Positions 23,862 to 32,901 are shown, numbered from the stretch's first letter. The stretch is 64,000 nt of DNA from Nocardia terrae (GCF_009760405.1 NZ_WRPP01000002.1:62001-126000); one strand, 5' to 3'. Made by a program: numbers and translations. Notes: a model not told the origin generated them from the letters alone.

Positions 23862-25733
23862 ATGACAATGGGCATCCCACCGGTCACTGGAGGCCGGGAG
23901 TTGAGCTGTGACGTGCTGATCGTCGGCGGTGGCACCGCGGGCACCATGGCGGCACTGACCGCCGCCCGCCACGGCGCGAGCGTGCTGTTGCTCGAGAAGG
24001 CACACGTCCGCCATTCCGGCGCGCTGGCGATGGGCATGGACGGGGTCAACAACGCCGTCGTTCCCGGCAAGGCCACGCCACAGGACTATGTCGCCGACAT
24101 CACCGTCGCCAATGACGGAATTGTCAACCAGCGCACCATTTTCCAGACCGCCACCCGTGGCTTCGAGATGGTGCAGCGGCTCGAGAGCTACGGCGTCAAA
24201 TTCGAGAAGGACGAGCACAACGAATACGCGGTGCGCAAGGTCCACCGCTCCGGCAGTTACGTGTTGCCCATGCCGGAGGGTCGCGACGTCAAGAAGGTGC
24301 TCTACCGCACCCTGCGCGCCCGCGACGTGCGCTCGAAGGTGACCATCACCAACCGGGTCATGCCGGTCCGCGTGCTCACCGTGGCGGGGGTGGCGGTCGG
24401 TGCGGTCGGATTCGACACGCGGACAGGCGAATTCCTCACCATCTCGGCCGGTGCGGTGATCCTGGCCGCGGGCGCGTGCGGTCGGCTGGGGCTGCCCGCG
24501 AGCGGATATCTGTACGGCACCTACGAGAACCCGACCAATGCGGGAGACGGGTACGCCATGGCGTATCACGCGGGGGCGGAACTCTCGGGCATCGAATGCT
24601 TCCAGATCAACCCGCTCATCAAGGACTACAACGGCCCGGCCTGCGCCTACGTCGCCAACCCGTTCGGCGGTTACCAGGTCAACGCCGAGGGCAACCGGTT
24701 CGTGGACTGCGACTACTGGTCGGGTCAGATGATGGCCGAGGTGAAACGCGAGCTCGACAGTGCCCGCGGCCCCATCTATCTCAAGCTCAGCCATCTGCCG
24801 GACGCCACGATCCGCGAGATCGAGGGCATTCTGCACACCACCGAACGGCCGACCCGCGGCACCTTCCACGCCGGCCGCGGCACCGACTACCGCACCCGCG
24901 ACATCGAGATGCACATCTCGGAAATCGGTTTGTGCAGCGGGCATTCCGCGTCCGGGGTATGGGTGGACGAGCATGCCGCGACCACCGTGGCGGGACTGTA
25001 CGCGGCCGGGGACATGGCGCTGGTGCCGCACAACTACATGATCGGAGCCTTCGTCTACGGCGATATCGCCGGTGAATCAGCGGCCGGATTCGCCCGGAGC
25101 GCGTCACGTCCGGCGCTGCCCTCCGATCAGATCACGGCGGCCCACGAGTTGATCTACCGGCCGCTGCTCAATCCCGACGGACCGCCGCAGCAGCAGGTCG
25201 AATACAAGCTGCGCCGCTTCGTCAACGACTACCTGCAACCGCCCAAGACCCAGCGCTACTTGACCTTGGGAGTGGAGGCGTTCGAGCGCATGCGCGGCGA
25301 GATCGACCGTATGGGCGCGCAGACTCCGCACGAGCTGATGCGGTGCGCGGAGGTGAGTTTCATCCGCGACTGCGCCGAGATGGCCGCGCGTGCCTCACTG
25401 CGCCGCACCGAAAGCCGGTGGGGGCTCTATCATCAGCGCGCCGATTGGCCGACGCGTGATGACGCCGAATGGTTCTGCCATCTCAACCTCCACCGCGATG
25501 ACGCCGGCGAGATGGCCTTCCGTACCCGCCCGGTCGCGCCCTACATCGTGCCGGTACCCGGATTTATCCGCCCGGATGGAGTGGCCGACGAACCGCTGCC
25601 GGTTCCGGCCGGCCAGGGGTGGGTGGCCGGTAGCGGTTCGGCCGCGGACTTCCCCATCAGCGCTTCGGCTTCCGGTCGATCCGCGACCGTGCAGTCCGAT
25701 GCCGTATCCGTGTCGGCCGGGGGTGCGCGATGA
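23862..25733 (+). CDS. AprA-like fumarate reductase/APS-reductase-type flavoprotein
   Basis: A 623-residue flavoprotein. The FAD fold is CDVLIVGGGTAGTMAALTAA, then LLLEKAHVRHSGALAMGMDGVNNAV, the pattern of adenylylsulfate reductase alpha (AprA) rather than of ordinary SdhA. GLYAAGDMALVPHNYMIGAFVYGDIAGE closes the FAD site and offers a conserved-looking His (PHNYM). The dedicated AprB-like ferredoxin two genes on supports an AprAB-type heterodimer. A true dissimilatory APS reductase is unlikely here (no sat, qmo or dsr genes); with the SsuA/TauA-type importer I infer action on an imported anion, perhaps sulfonated. The last ~40 residues are a Ser/Ala-rich tail unlike the family. The stop overlaps the next start. 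Confidence 0.8.
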   Translation: MTMGIPPVTGGRELSCDVLIVGGGTAGTMAALTAARHGASVLLLEKAHVRHSGALAMGMDGVNNAVVPGKATPQDYVADITVANDGIVNQRTIFQTATRGFEMVQRLESYGVKFEKDEHNEYAVRKVHRSGSYVLPMPEGRDVKKVLYRTLRARDVRSKVTITNRVMPVRVLTVAGVAVGAVGFDTRTGEFLTISAGAVILAAGACGRLGLPASGYLYGTYENPTNAGDGYAMAYHAGAELSGIECFQINPLIKDYNGPACAYVANPFGGYQVNAEGNRFVDCDYWSGQMMAEVKRELDSARGPIYLKLSHLPDATIREIEGILHTTERPTRGTFHAGRGTDYRTRDIEMHISEIGLCSGHSASGVWVDEHAATTVAGLYAAGDMALVPHNYMIGAFVYGDIAGESAAGFARSASRPALPSDQITAAHELIYRPLLNPDGPPQQQVEYKLRRFVNDYLQPPKTQRYLTLGVEAFERMRGEIDRMGAQTPHELMRCAEVSFIRDCAEMAARASLRRTESRWGLYHQRADWPTRDDAEWFCHLNLHRDDAGEMAFRTRPVAPYIVPVPGFIRPDGVADEPLPVPAGQGWVAGSGSAADFPISASASGRSATVQSDAVSVSAGGAR

Positions 25734-26665
25734 GTGGTCGCCTGCTGGCGCTGATGGATCTCGCGGAGGAGTGCCCGGACCTCGACGAGTTGCGCTCCTT
25801 CCTCGACGATCCGGATCCCGAGGTGCGTCGCACCGCGCTGTCGGTGCTGAGCGAGACCACCGAGGAATGGGACGCCGCCGCCCCGATCATCGCCGGCGGA
25901 CTGGCCGACACGGACGCCGCTGTGCGGGCCACCGCGGTCGGGCTGCTCACCGAACTGGTCGAAGTGCTGGTTCCCGGAACGGAATTCGAGACAATCCTGC
26001 GTGAGCGGGCCACCGTAGGGGAGCCCGGGGTGCGCGCGGCCGCCGTGGAGGCGCTGTGGCGGCACCGACGGGTAACCGTGGCCGAACTCGTGAACCTGCT
26101 GGCTGATCCGGACCCGAGCGTGCGGCTCGCGGTCGTGGGGGGTCTCACCTCATTCGACGCCCTGCGTGAACTCGGCGACGCCGCGACCGATCCGCAGTCG
26201 CTGGTACGCATCGCCGTAGCGAAAGGCATTGCCGCCATGGGTGATCCGCGCGGTGCCGACACACTCTTGACCTTGGCCGCCGATCCGGAACCACTGGTCC
26301 GCGCCGCCGCCCTCACCGGCCTGGCACACACCGGCTGCGATCCGGTCGCCGCCGCGCAGGCCGCCGCCGCGCTCACCGATCCGGCCTGGCAGGTGCGTCA
26401 AGGCGCGGCCATCGCGCTGTCGGTGGCCGCACCGGATTTCGCCGCCGCCCACCTGATCCCGGTAATCGCCGACGTCAACCTCGATGTGCGCAAGGCCGCC
26501 GTGCGCGGCCTCGCCGAGAACATCCCCGCTCGCCGTGAGGTCACCGATGCCCTCCACACCGCGCTCGAGGACCCGGACGCAGACGTCCGCGCTTTCGCGC
26601 GCATCGGCATCGCCGGTGCCGGAAATGACAGTGCCGCAATCGAACCCACCCGGAAGGAAATCTGA
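25730..26665 (+). CDS. HEAT-repeat protein of the AprA-like operon
   Basis: A 311-residue all-helical protein of about eight HEAT/PBS-lyase repeats, each ~30 residues with the D-P-x-x-x-V-R core (DDPDPEVRRTALSVL; ADPDPSVRLAVVGGL; ADPEPLVRAAALTGL; EDPDADVRAFARIGI). No catalytic residue is evident. HEAT proteins act as scaffolds or cofactor chaperones; being locked between the flavoprotein and its ferredoxin (overlaps of four and one bases) it probably assembles or bridges that complex. Confidence 0.88.
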   Translation: MSGRLLALMDLAEECPDLDELRSFLDDPDPEVRRTALSVLSETTEEWDAAAPIIAGGLADTDAAVRATAVGLLTELVEVLVPGTEFETILRERATVGEPGVRAAAVEALWRHRRVTVAELVNLLADPDPSVRLAVVGGLTSFDALRELGDAATDPQSLVRIAVAKGIAAMGDPRGADTLLTLAADPEPLVRAAALTGLAHTGCDPVAAAQAAAALTDPAWQVRQGAAIALSVAAPDFAAAHLIPVIADVNLDVRKAAVRGLAENIPARREVTDALHTALEDPDADVRAFARIGIAGAGNDSAAIEPTRKEI

Positions 26666-26892
26666 TGGCTCAGGCAAACACTCGCGTCGATGTACCGGTC
26701 AGCGTCGACGAAGCCAAATGCATCGTCGGCTGCACGCTGTGCGTCGACATGTGCCCGCTGGACTCGCTCGCGATCCACCCCGACAGCGGCAAGGCGTACA
26801 TGCATGTCGACGAATGCTGGTACTGCGGACCGTGCGCCGCGCGTTGCCCGGTCAACGCGGTCACCGTGAACATCCCGTATCTGCTGCGCTGA
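26665..26892 (+). CDS. AprB-like 2[4Fe-4S] ferredoxin
   Basis: A 75-residue ferredoxin with two clusters: CIVGCTLCVDMCP (Cys spacing 3-2-3) and CWYCGPCAARCP (2-2-3). The first motif has one more residue between Cys1 and Cys2 than a classic ferredoxin, and the second, ECWYCGPC, matches the AprB type; AprB also has an altered first motif. It is expected to sit on the AprA-like subunit and pass electrons to or from FAD. The TGATG overlap with the HEAT gene makes co-translation likely. Confidence 0.86.
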   Translation: MAQANTRVDVPVSVDEAKCIVGCTLCVDMCPLDSLAIHPDSGKAYMHVDECWYCGPCAARCPVNAVTVNIPYLLR

Positions 26893-26912
26893 GTCCGAGG
26901 GATGAGATTGCG

Positions 26913-28334
26913 ATGAGAACCACCCGTGCGCTGCGCACCTCGGTCCTGCTGGTCGGTGCCGCTCTGGCGGCCACCCTGTTGTCCGCGTGCGGTTCCGGTG
27001 ACAGCTCCACCGTCACCGTGAATATCGGCTACCAGTCCAAGACCATCAACACCGTCACGGTCGGCACCCTGCTGCGCGACCGCGGTACTTTCGAAGCGAA
27101 GCTCGCCGACCTGGGCAAGGCCAAAGGCGTGAAGTACAAGGTGGAGTGGAAGGACTTCGCCTCCGGTCCGCCTCTGACCGCTGCCATGCTCGCCGGGCAG
27201 GTAGACATCGGCTCCATGGGCGACGCCCCGGTTCTGGTCAACGGCTCCAAGACCCGCGACCACGCCGACGTGCGCTCCGAACTCATCGCGATCACCGGCT
27301 ACAACCTGCGCGGATCGCTCAATCAAGTGGTGGTGCCGGTGGATTCGTCGGCCACCACGCTCGCCGATCTCAAAGGTCAGGTGGTGTCCACCAGCATCGG
27401 ATCCGCCGCGCACGGCATGCTGTCCACCGGGTTGACCTCGGCGGGTATGTCCCTGGGCGATGTGAGGCTACTGGGCCAGGATCCACCGGTCGGCGCGTCG
27501 GCGCTGACCAGCGGGCAGGCAGCGGCACTGGCCCAGTTCGTGCCGTGGCCGCAATCGCTGGTGTTCCAGGGCAAGGCTCGCTTGCTCTACGACGGCGGCA
27601 GCACCGATATCGCGACCATGCACGCGGTGGTGGCCGATCAGCGCTTCGATCAACAGCATCCGGACGTGGTGGCGGCCTTTCTCGCGGCGCAACGCGAAAC
27701 CACCGACTACCTCAACGCCAATCCTTTGGAGGCCGCGAAGAAAGTGGCGGAGCTGACCGGCATTCCGGTCGAGGTCGTCTACCTCTACAACGGGCCCAAC
27801 GGGCTGGTGCATTTCGACCCCACTATCAAGGCTCCGTTGGTCGACGCGCTCGGTAAACTGCTGCCGTTCCTGAAAGGGCTCGGCGCGGTCGGTGACCTCG
27901 ACCTGAACCAGTTCGTGAACGACCGGTACGTGCGCACCTTGTACGGGTCCGACTACGACGTCCGCAGCGCCGATACCTCCGCGCCCAGCAAATTGTCCGG
28001 CCCCGACCCGGTTTGCGGTGGGACAGTGCAGGACCCGGCAACCGCGTCGGAGGTGTGGTTCACCGGCAAGGACACCACCTCCGTCGCCCGGACCCCGGCC
28101 TGCCTGCTGCGGCAGATCGCGCAGTCCAATGCGCAGGTGCGTGTCGCCTACGTCCCGGCAGCCGACACCGGGCTGCGGCTGTTCGCGGCCGAAGCGGTCT
28201 GGGTCAGTGATCCGGGCGCGCCCGCCGACCAGCGTCTGCTGCCCTTCGCGGTGAAACCCGACGCCGACCGTTACCTGGGCACGCACCCCGGTAGCTCAAT
28301 CCTCGACTACAAGGCGGCCCTCGCGGCGCGCTGA
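26913..28334 (+). CDS. ABC importer substrate-binding lipoprotein (SsuA/TauA/NMT1-like)
   Basis: A 473-residue lipoprotein: RALRTSVLLVGAALAATLLSAC ends in lipobox LSAC. The mature part starts VTVNIGYQSKTINTVTVG and contains FASGPPLTAAMLAGQVDIGSMGDAP, the hallmark of sulfonate/nitrate/taurine binding proteins. It is ~130 residues longer than SsuA/TauA; the extra C-terminal region contains two cysteines (GPDPVCGGT and TPACLLRQ) and may be a second small domain. The ATG at 26913 follows GAGGGATGAG. The ligand is probably a small organic anion; which one cannot be told. Confidence 0.86.
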   Translation: MRTTRALRTSVLLVGAALAATLLSACGSGDSSTVTVNIGYQSKTINTVTVGTLLRDRGTFEAKLADLGKAKGVKYKVEWKDFASGPPLTAAMLAGQVDIGSMGDAPVLVNGSKTRDHADVRSELIAITGYNLRGSLNQVVVPVDSSATTLADLKGQVVSTSIGSAAHGMLSTGLTSAGMSLGDVRLLGQDPPVGASALTSGQAAALAQFVPWPQSLVFQGKARLLYDGGSTDIATMHAVVADQRFDQQHPDVVAAFLAAQRETTDYLNANPLEAAKKVAELTGIPVEVVYLYNGPNGLVHFDPTIKAPLVDALGKLLPFLKGLGAVGDLDLNQFVNDRYVRTLYGSDYDVRSADTSAPSKLSGPDPVCGGTVQDPATASEVWFTGKDTTSVARTPACLLRQIAQSNAQVRVAYVPAADTGLRLFAAEAVWVSDPGAPADQRLLPFAVKPDADRYLGTHPGSSILDYKAALAAR

Positions 28335-28354
28335 CCCCGACCAGGAGGTCCGAC

Positions 28355-29224
28355 ATGACCACATCGATGGAAACCCCCACGCTCCAGACGATTCCGGATG
28401 CGGTCGGTGCGCCCGCCCGGGTGAGCGGCTGGTTCGCGATGCCCCGCGTGCCGCGGCGCGTCCGTTCGACCGCGCTCACTCTGTTGCCGCTGCTGGCGCT
28501 GGCGCTGCTGTGGCAACTGCTCACCGCCAATCACGTAGTGCTGTGGCTGCGCTTCGACAAAGTGCCGACGCCGGTGGAAGTGTTCGATTCCCTGCGTGCA
28601 CAGGCTGGTTCGGCCGACTACTACCGCAATATCGCCTCGAGTACCCGTCGCATCTTGGTCGGGTTCGGTCTGGCGACGGTGACCGGGGTGCTCGTCGGCA
28701 TGGCCATCGGGCGCTCCCGGATCGCGGCGTTGCTGATCCGCCCGATCATCGAGGTGACGCGTCCGATTCCGGCGATCGCGCTGGTGCCGTTGGCTATTCT
28801 GCTGTTCCCGACCGGTGAGCAGGGCATCGTGTTCATCACCTTCTTCGCGGCGTTCTTCCCGGTCGCGGTCAGCACCATCCACGCAGTGCACGCGCTGCCC
28901 CGGGTCTGGGAGGAGGCGGCCCGCACCCTGGGCGCGAGCCGCTTCGACATTCTGTTCCGAATCGTGTTGCCCGGCGCGCTGCCCGGCATCTTCTCCGGCC
29001 TGTCGGTGGCCATGGGCGTGGCCTGGATCTGCGTGATCAGCGCGGAAATGATCTCCGGACAGTTCGGCATCGGCTATGCCACCTGGCAGTCCTACGGCTT
29101 GCTGGACTATCCGGCCGTCGTCGTCGGCATGCTCACCATCGGCGCGCTCGGCTGGGCGACGTCCGCCCTGGTCGAACTGGCCGGACGACGCGTCAATCGC
29201 TGGCTGCCGAGGGCTGCCCGATGA
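28355..29224 (+). CDS. ABC importer permease (SsuC/TauC-like)
   Basis: A 289-residue inner-membrane permease with about six helices and the EAA loop EEAARTLGASRFDILFRIVLPGALPGI that docks with the ATPase. It follows the binding protein by 20 bases (RBS CAGGAGG) and its stop overlaps the ATPase start. The IPAIALVPLAILLFPTGEQG stretch is typical of the sulfonate/nitrate permease branch. Confidence 0.92.
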   Translation: MTTSMETPTLQTIPDAVGAPARVSGWFAMPRVPRRVRSTALTLLPLLALALLWQLLTANHVVLWLRFDKVPTPVEVFDSLRAQAGSADYYRNIASSTRRILVGFGLATVTGVLVGMAIGRSRIAALLIRPIIEVTRPIPAIALVPLAILLFPTGEQGIVFITFFAAFFPVAVSTIHAVHALPRVWEEAARTLGASRFDILFRIVLPGALPGIFSGLSVAMGVAWICVISAEMISGQFGIGYATWQSYGLLDYPAVVVGMLTIGALGWATSALVELAGRRVNRWLPRAAR

Positions 29225-30027
29225 GCGCCCCGGCCCGCGACACAGCGCCGAACGGGGCGGCGGTGCGGTTGCACGACGTGCGGATCATCTACGGCGGCGA
29301 TCCGGTCGCGGAGGTCGATCTGAGCATCGAATCCGGTGAGATCGTGGTGCTGCTGGGACCTTCCGGATGCGGCAAATCGACACTGCTGCGGGCACTTTCG
29401 GGACTGATCACACCCGCAGAGGGCACCGCCATGGTCGATGGGCGGGTGGTCGGTTCGGGGGCGGAGCAGTGCGCCATGGTGTTTCAGGAGGATGCGCTGC
29501 TGCCGTGGCGCACCGCGATCAAGAACATCGAGTTCGCGCTGAAACTGCGCGGCGTGCCGCGCCATCGGCGTCGCGCCGAGGCTCTGGACCTGCTGGATCA
29601 AGTCGGCTTGAACGGCTACGGCGACCATCTGCCCATCGCTCTGTCCGGCGGCATGCGCCAGCGGGTCCAGTTGGCGCGCACCCTGGCGACCCAGCCGCGC
29701 GTGCTGCTGATGGACGAACCGTTCGGCGCGCTCGACGCTCAGACCCGCGCCGACATGCAGCGGCTGCTCATCGCCGTGTGGCAGAGCCGACGCACCACCA
29801 TCGTTTTCGTCACCCACGACGTCGACGAGGCGCTGCTGTTGGCCGACCGCATCGTGCTGCTGAGCGCCCGGCCGGCCCGGATCCAGCGGTTGGTCACCGT
29901 CAGCGAACCCCGCGCGCCCGGTGCGCGCTTCGAACCCGAATTCGCGCGACTGCGCTACGAGATCCTGGCCGCTCTCGGCGAAACTGCCGACAGTGTCGGC
30001 GAATTCGCCGACATGATCGAGAACTGA
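29221..30027 (+). CDS. ABC importer ATPase (SsuB/TauB-like)
   Basis: A 268-residue ATP-binding subunit: Walker A GPSGCGKST, Q-loop MVFQEDALLPW, signature LSGGMRQRVQLA, Walker B VLLMDEPFGALD and switch His in VTHDVDEA. The Q-loop and D-loop wording belongs to the nitrate/sulfonate/taurine class. It powers the importer formed with the two upstream genes. Confidence 0.94.
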   Translation: MSAPARDTAPNGAAVRLHDVRIIYGGDPVAEVDLSIESGEIVVLLGPSGCGKSTLLRALSGLITPAEGTAMVDGRVVGSGAEQCAMVFQEDALLPWRTAIKNIEFALKLRGVPRHRRRAEALDLLDQVGLNGYGDHLPIALSGGMRQRVQLARTLATQPRVLLMDEPFGALDAQTRADMQRLLIAVWQSRRTTIVFVTHDVDEALLLADRIVLLSARPARIQRLVTVSEPRAPGARFEPEFARLRYEILAALGETADSVGEFADMIEN

Positions 30028-30037
30028 GGAGACCACC

Positions 30038-30373
30038 GTGACTTTCGTCATCGGCGCGGCCTGCGTCGACGTCATGGACAAAGCCTGCGTGGAAGAGTGC
30101 CCGGTGGACTGCATCTACACCGGCGGGCGGATGGCCTATATCCATCCCACCGAATGCGTCGACTGCGGAGCATGTGAGCCCGTCTGCCCGGTCGAGGCCA
30201 TCCATTTCGAGGACGAGATCCCCGAGGAACAAAGGGAATTCGTCATCGAGAACGCCCGATTCTTCGCCGAGCCGTTGCCCGGTCGGGTCGAGCCGCTCGG
30301 CGATCCCGGTGGTGCGGCGAGAATCGGGGAGCTGGGCGTGGACACGAAGTTCGTCGAGGCGTACCGGCCATGA
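30038..30373 (+). CDS. fdxA: FdxA-type 7Fe ferredoxin
   Basis: A 111-residue ferredoxin with a [3Fe-4S]/[4Fe-4S] pair: ACVDVMDKACVEECPVDC (Cys-x7-Cys-x3-CP type) and ECVDCGACEPVCP. The length and C-terminal extension match mycobacterial FdxA, an electron carrier reduced by FprA. GTG start at 30038 behind AGGAG. It overlaps fprA by four bases, so carrier and reductase are made together and can feed the upstream flavoprotein. Confidence 0.93.
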   Translation: MTFVIGAACVDVMDKACVEECPVDCIYTGGRMAYIHPTECVDCGACEPVCPVEAIHFEDEIPEEQREFVIENARFFAEPLPGRVEPLGDPGGAARIGELGVDTKFVEAYRP

Positions 30374-31770
30374 ACCGACCCGATAGTCCCGCCCGCAACG
30401 ACAGACCCGCCCGCATTGCGATCGTGGGCGCAGGACCGGCCGGTATTTACGCCGCCGACGCCTTGATGAAGTCCGATGCCCCCACCGGTTTCGGCGGGGT
30501 GAGCATCGACCTCTACGAGCGCATGCCCGCGCCCTTCGGCCTGATCCGCTACGGCGTCGCGCCCGACCACCCGCGCATCAAGGGCATCATCACCGCGCTG
30601 CACAAGGTCCTGGACAAGGACTCGGTGCGCCTGCTCGGCAATATCGACTACGGCACCGACATCACCCTCGAGGATCTGCGTCAGTTCTACGACGCGGTCA
30701 TCTTCTCCACCGGCGCCAATGCCGACCGCGCCCTGGAGGTTCCGGGCATCGATCTGGACGGCTCCTACGGCGCGGCGGACTTCGTGTCCTGGTACGACGG
30801 GCACCCGGACGTGCCGCGCACCTGGCCGCTGGAGGCGGAGAAGGTCGCCGTGCTCGGTGTCGGCAATGTCGCCCTGGATGTGGCGCGCGTGCTGGCCAAG
30901 ACCGGTGACGAGCTGTTGCCGACCGAGATCCCGCCCAACGTTTACGACGGCCTGAAGGCCAACAAGGCCCTCGAGGTGCACGTGTTCGGCCGCCGCGGTC
31001 CCGCGCAGGCCAAGTTCACCCCGCTCGAGCTGCGCGAGCTCGACCACTCGCCGACCATCGAGGTCATCGTCGATCCCGAGGACATCGACTACGACGAGGG
31101 CTCCGAGGCCGCGCGGCGGCACTCCAAGCAGGTCGACATGGTCTGCAACACGTTGGAGCAGTGGGCCATTCGCGATGTGGGCAACCGCCCGCACAAGCTG
31201 TTCCTGCACTTCTTCGAGAACCCCTCGGAAATCCTGGGCGAGAACGGCAAGGTCGTGGGCCTGCGCACCGAGCGCATGCTGCTCGACGGCACCGGAGACG
31301 TGAAACCCTCGGGTGTATACCGGGATTGGGGGATCGAAGCGGTGTACCGGGCGATCGGGTACCGATCGCGACCGGTCCCGTGCCTGCCGTTCGACGAGGC
31401 GACCGGCACCGTCCCCAACGCCGCGGGTCGGGTTCTGATCGACGATCGATATGAGGGCGCCGGCCGGCCTCTGCCCGGGATCTATGTGACCGGCTGGATC
31501 AAGCGTGGCCCGGTCGGCCTCATCGGCCACACCAAGGGCGACGCCAACGAGACCGTCGCCTGCCTGCTCGACGACCTACCCTCGCTGCCTCCGCCGCGAT
31601 ACCCGGACTCCGGGCGCGTTCTCGATTGGCTGGCGCACAAGGGTATTTCGTTCACGACGTGGGCGGGCTGGCGCCGCCTGGACGCGCACGAGCGCGCCCT
31701 GGGCGAGCAGCAGAATCGTGAACGGGTCAAGGTTGTCGAACGTGCGGACATGCTCCACGCCAGTGCCTGA
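30370..31770 (+). CDS. fprA: FprA-type ferredoxin/adrenodoxin-NADP+ reductase
   Basis: A 466-residue flavoprotein moving electrons between NADPH and ferredoxin. FAD motif IAIVGAGPAGIYAADAL, then YERMPAPFGLIRYGVAPDHP, the adrenodoxin-reductase signature, and the NADPH site VLGVGNVALDVARVL with GRRGPAQAKFTP. Length equals M. tuberculosis FprA. It is the last gene of the ~8.7-kb operon and completes an electron chain from NADPH through FdxA (and possibly the AprB-like protein) to the AprA-like enzyme. Confidence 0.94.
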   Translation: MNRPDSPARNDRPARIAIVGAGPAGIYAADALMKSDAPTGFGGVSIDLYERMPAPFGLIRYGVAPDHPRIKGIITALHKVLDKDSVRLLGNIDYGTDITLEDLRQFYDAVIFSTGANADRALEVPGIDLDGSYGAADFVSWYDGHPDVPRTWPLEAEKVAVLGVGNVALDVARVLAKTGDELLPTEIPPNVYDGLKANKALEVHVFGRRGPAQAKFTPLELRELDHSPTIEVIVDPEDIDYDEGSEAARRHSKQVDMVCNTLEQWAIRDVGNRPHKLFLHFFENPSEILGENGKVVGLRTERMLLDGTGDVKPSGVYRDWGIEAVYRAIGYRSRPVPCLPFDEATGTVPNAAGRVLIDDRYEGAGRPLPGIYVTGWIKRGPVGLIGHTKGDANETVACLLDDLPSLPPPRYPDSGRVLDWLAHKGISFTTWAGWRRLDAHERALGEQQNRERVKVVERADMLHASA

Positions 31771-31831
31771 CCGGCCCGCAACCATGATCTGCTCGCGAGC
31801 CTGCGGACATTGGTGAGGCCGGCGTGGTTCG

Positions 31832-32152
31832 CTAGCCGCGGCCGCGCAGTTCGCGTTCGATCTCCGCGGTGGTCACCGGGCGATGGGTGTAGACGGAGAT
31901 CGCGTCGAGCAGCAACAGGACTCCCCATCCGGCGATCACCCAGCCGGGCCAGAAGTATCCGGATCCCGTGGCCGCCCAGACGCCGACGAGGAACAGGTTC
32001 ACCACGACGTAGGAGATCACGTCGAGACGCAGTTTGTGCTTGCGCTCCACTTTCTTTCGCGCCCACTCCTTTTCGCCGGTCGTCCATTCCGATTGTCCGT
32101 AATCCGCACCCTGAGGTGTCCGGAAGTCGACGGGATCCGATTCGGATGTCAT
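31832..32152 (-). CDS. 2TM-domain small membrane protein
   Basis: A 106-residue protein: a charged N-terminal half (YGQSEWTTGEKEWARKKVERKHKLR) followed by two transmembrane helices (ISYVVVNLFLVGVWAATGSG and FWPGWVIAGWGVLLLLDAI), the layout of the 2TM domain often attached to histidine kinases or found alone. The ATG at 32152, eight bases after GAGG, is preferred over the ATG at 32158. Confidence 0.78.
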   Translation of the reverse strand: MTSESDPVDFRTPQGADYGQSEWTTGEKEWARKKVERKHKLRLDVISYVVVNLFLVGVWAATGSGYFWPGWVIAGWGVLLLLDAISVYTHRPVTTAEIERELRGRG

Positions 32153-32273
32153 TGCCATCGCCTCGATATGTCTGCGAATGTCGTCCATCCAGACTGGCTT
32201 GCCGGTGCCGTCCGCCACAGGGGCGAAGGTCCCGCTGATACCCGATATGGGTCCCGGAGCGGGCCGACCGTGT

Positions 32274-32756
32274 TCAGGGCAGCACGAGGCAGGCGGAGCC
32301 GGTGTTGATTCCGGTTCCCACCAGAACATCCGCCGCCGCAGAGCCATTGGGATACTGCTCGATGTAGAGGTGGTGCGATCCGGGTTGCGTCGGGGTCCAG
32401 CTGACTGTTGCCTGGCCGGTCAGGGTGTGGACGTCGAAGGTCGGTTGGATCGTGGTGCTCGGAGAGAAGACGGACGCGCCTGTGGTGTCGCGGAAGGTGA
32501 CGTCGTGATAGTCGCTCACATCGGCGGTCAGGGTGTAGGTGCAGTTCGTGCCGACCCGGGTCGTGGCGCCGAAACTCCAGCCTGGTGTGCCCGCGGTGAG
32601 GCTCAGATCCGTCACGGTGCCGGTCGCGTGCCCCGGGGCTGCCGTGAGAGCGCCGATCGACAACAGGGCCGCGGCGATCGCCCCGACAGCGGCGAGAGTG
32701 CCACGACCACGGGGTCGCGAAATCCGTCGCGCGACCGAATCGATGAGTTCAGACAT
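32274..32756 (-). CDS. Secreted Ig-like-fold protein of unknown function
   Basis: A 160-residue protein with a twin-Arg-containing but long n-region (RRISRPRGR), hydrophobic core LAAVGAIAAALLSIGALTAA and likely cleavage after GHA. The mature part is beta-rich with two cysteines (GTNCTYTL and GSACLVLP at the very C-terminus) that could pair; TVSWTPTQPGSHHLYIEQYP is typical of Ig-like folds. Similar in plan to the protein at 22251-22730. Confidence 0.72.
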   Translation of the reverse strand: MSELIDSVARRISRPRGRGTLAAVGAIAAALLSIGALTAAPGHATGTVTDLSLTAGTPGWSFGATTRVGTNCTYTLTADVSDYHDVTFRDTTGASVFSPSTTIQPTFDVHTLTGQATVSWTPTQPGSHHLYIEQYPNGSAAADVLVGTGINTGSACLVLP

Positions 32757-32901
32757 CGCAAAATCCTTTCCGTTCCTGCTCGTTCAACGATCGGTCATGT
32801 GAAAGCCGCAGGGGCAGAGGAGAAGGTCCCCTAGGTCGGCGTGCGGTGATGACCGTTGGCCGCGATCGACTGCCGAACGACCCTGTCGGGGGGCGCGAGT
32901 G

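Noticed and set aside
22251..25031. A 926-codon minus-strand frame
   Set aside because: Only the last 159 codons are a real secreted protein; the rest is antisense to the GntR and AprA-like genes.
23862..26892. A true dissimilatory sulfate-reduction locus
   Set aside because: No ATP sulfurylase, Qmo or Dsr genes; the ferredoxin is much shorter than AprB, and the organism type does not fit.
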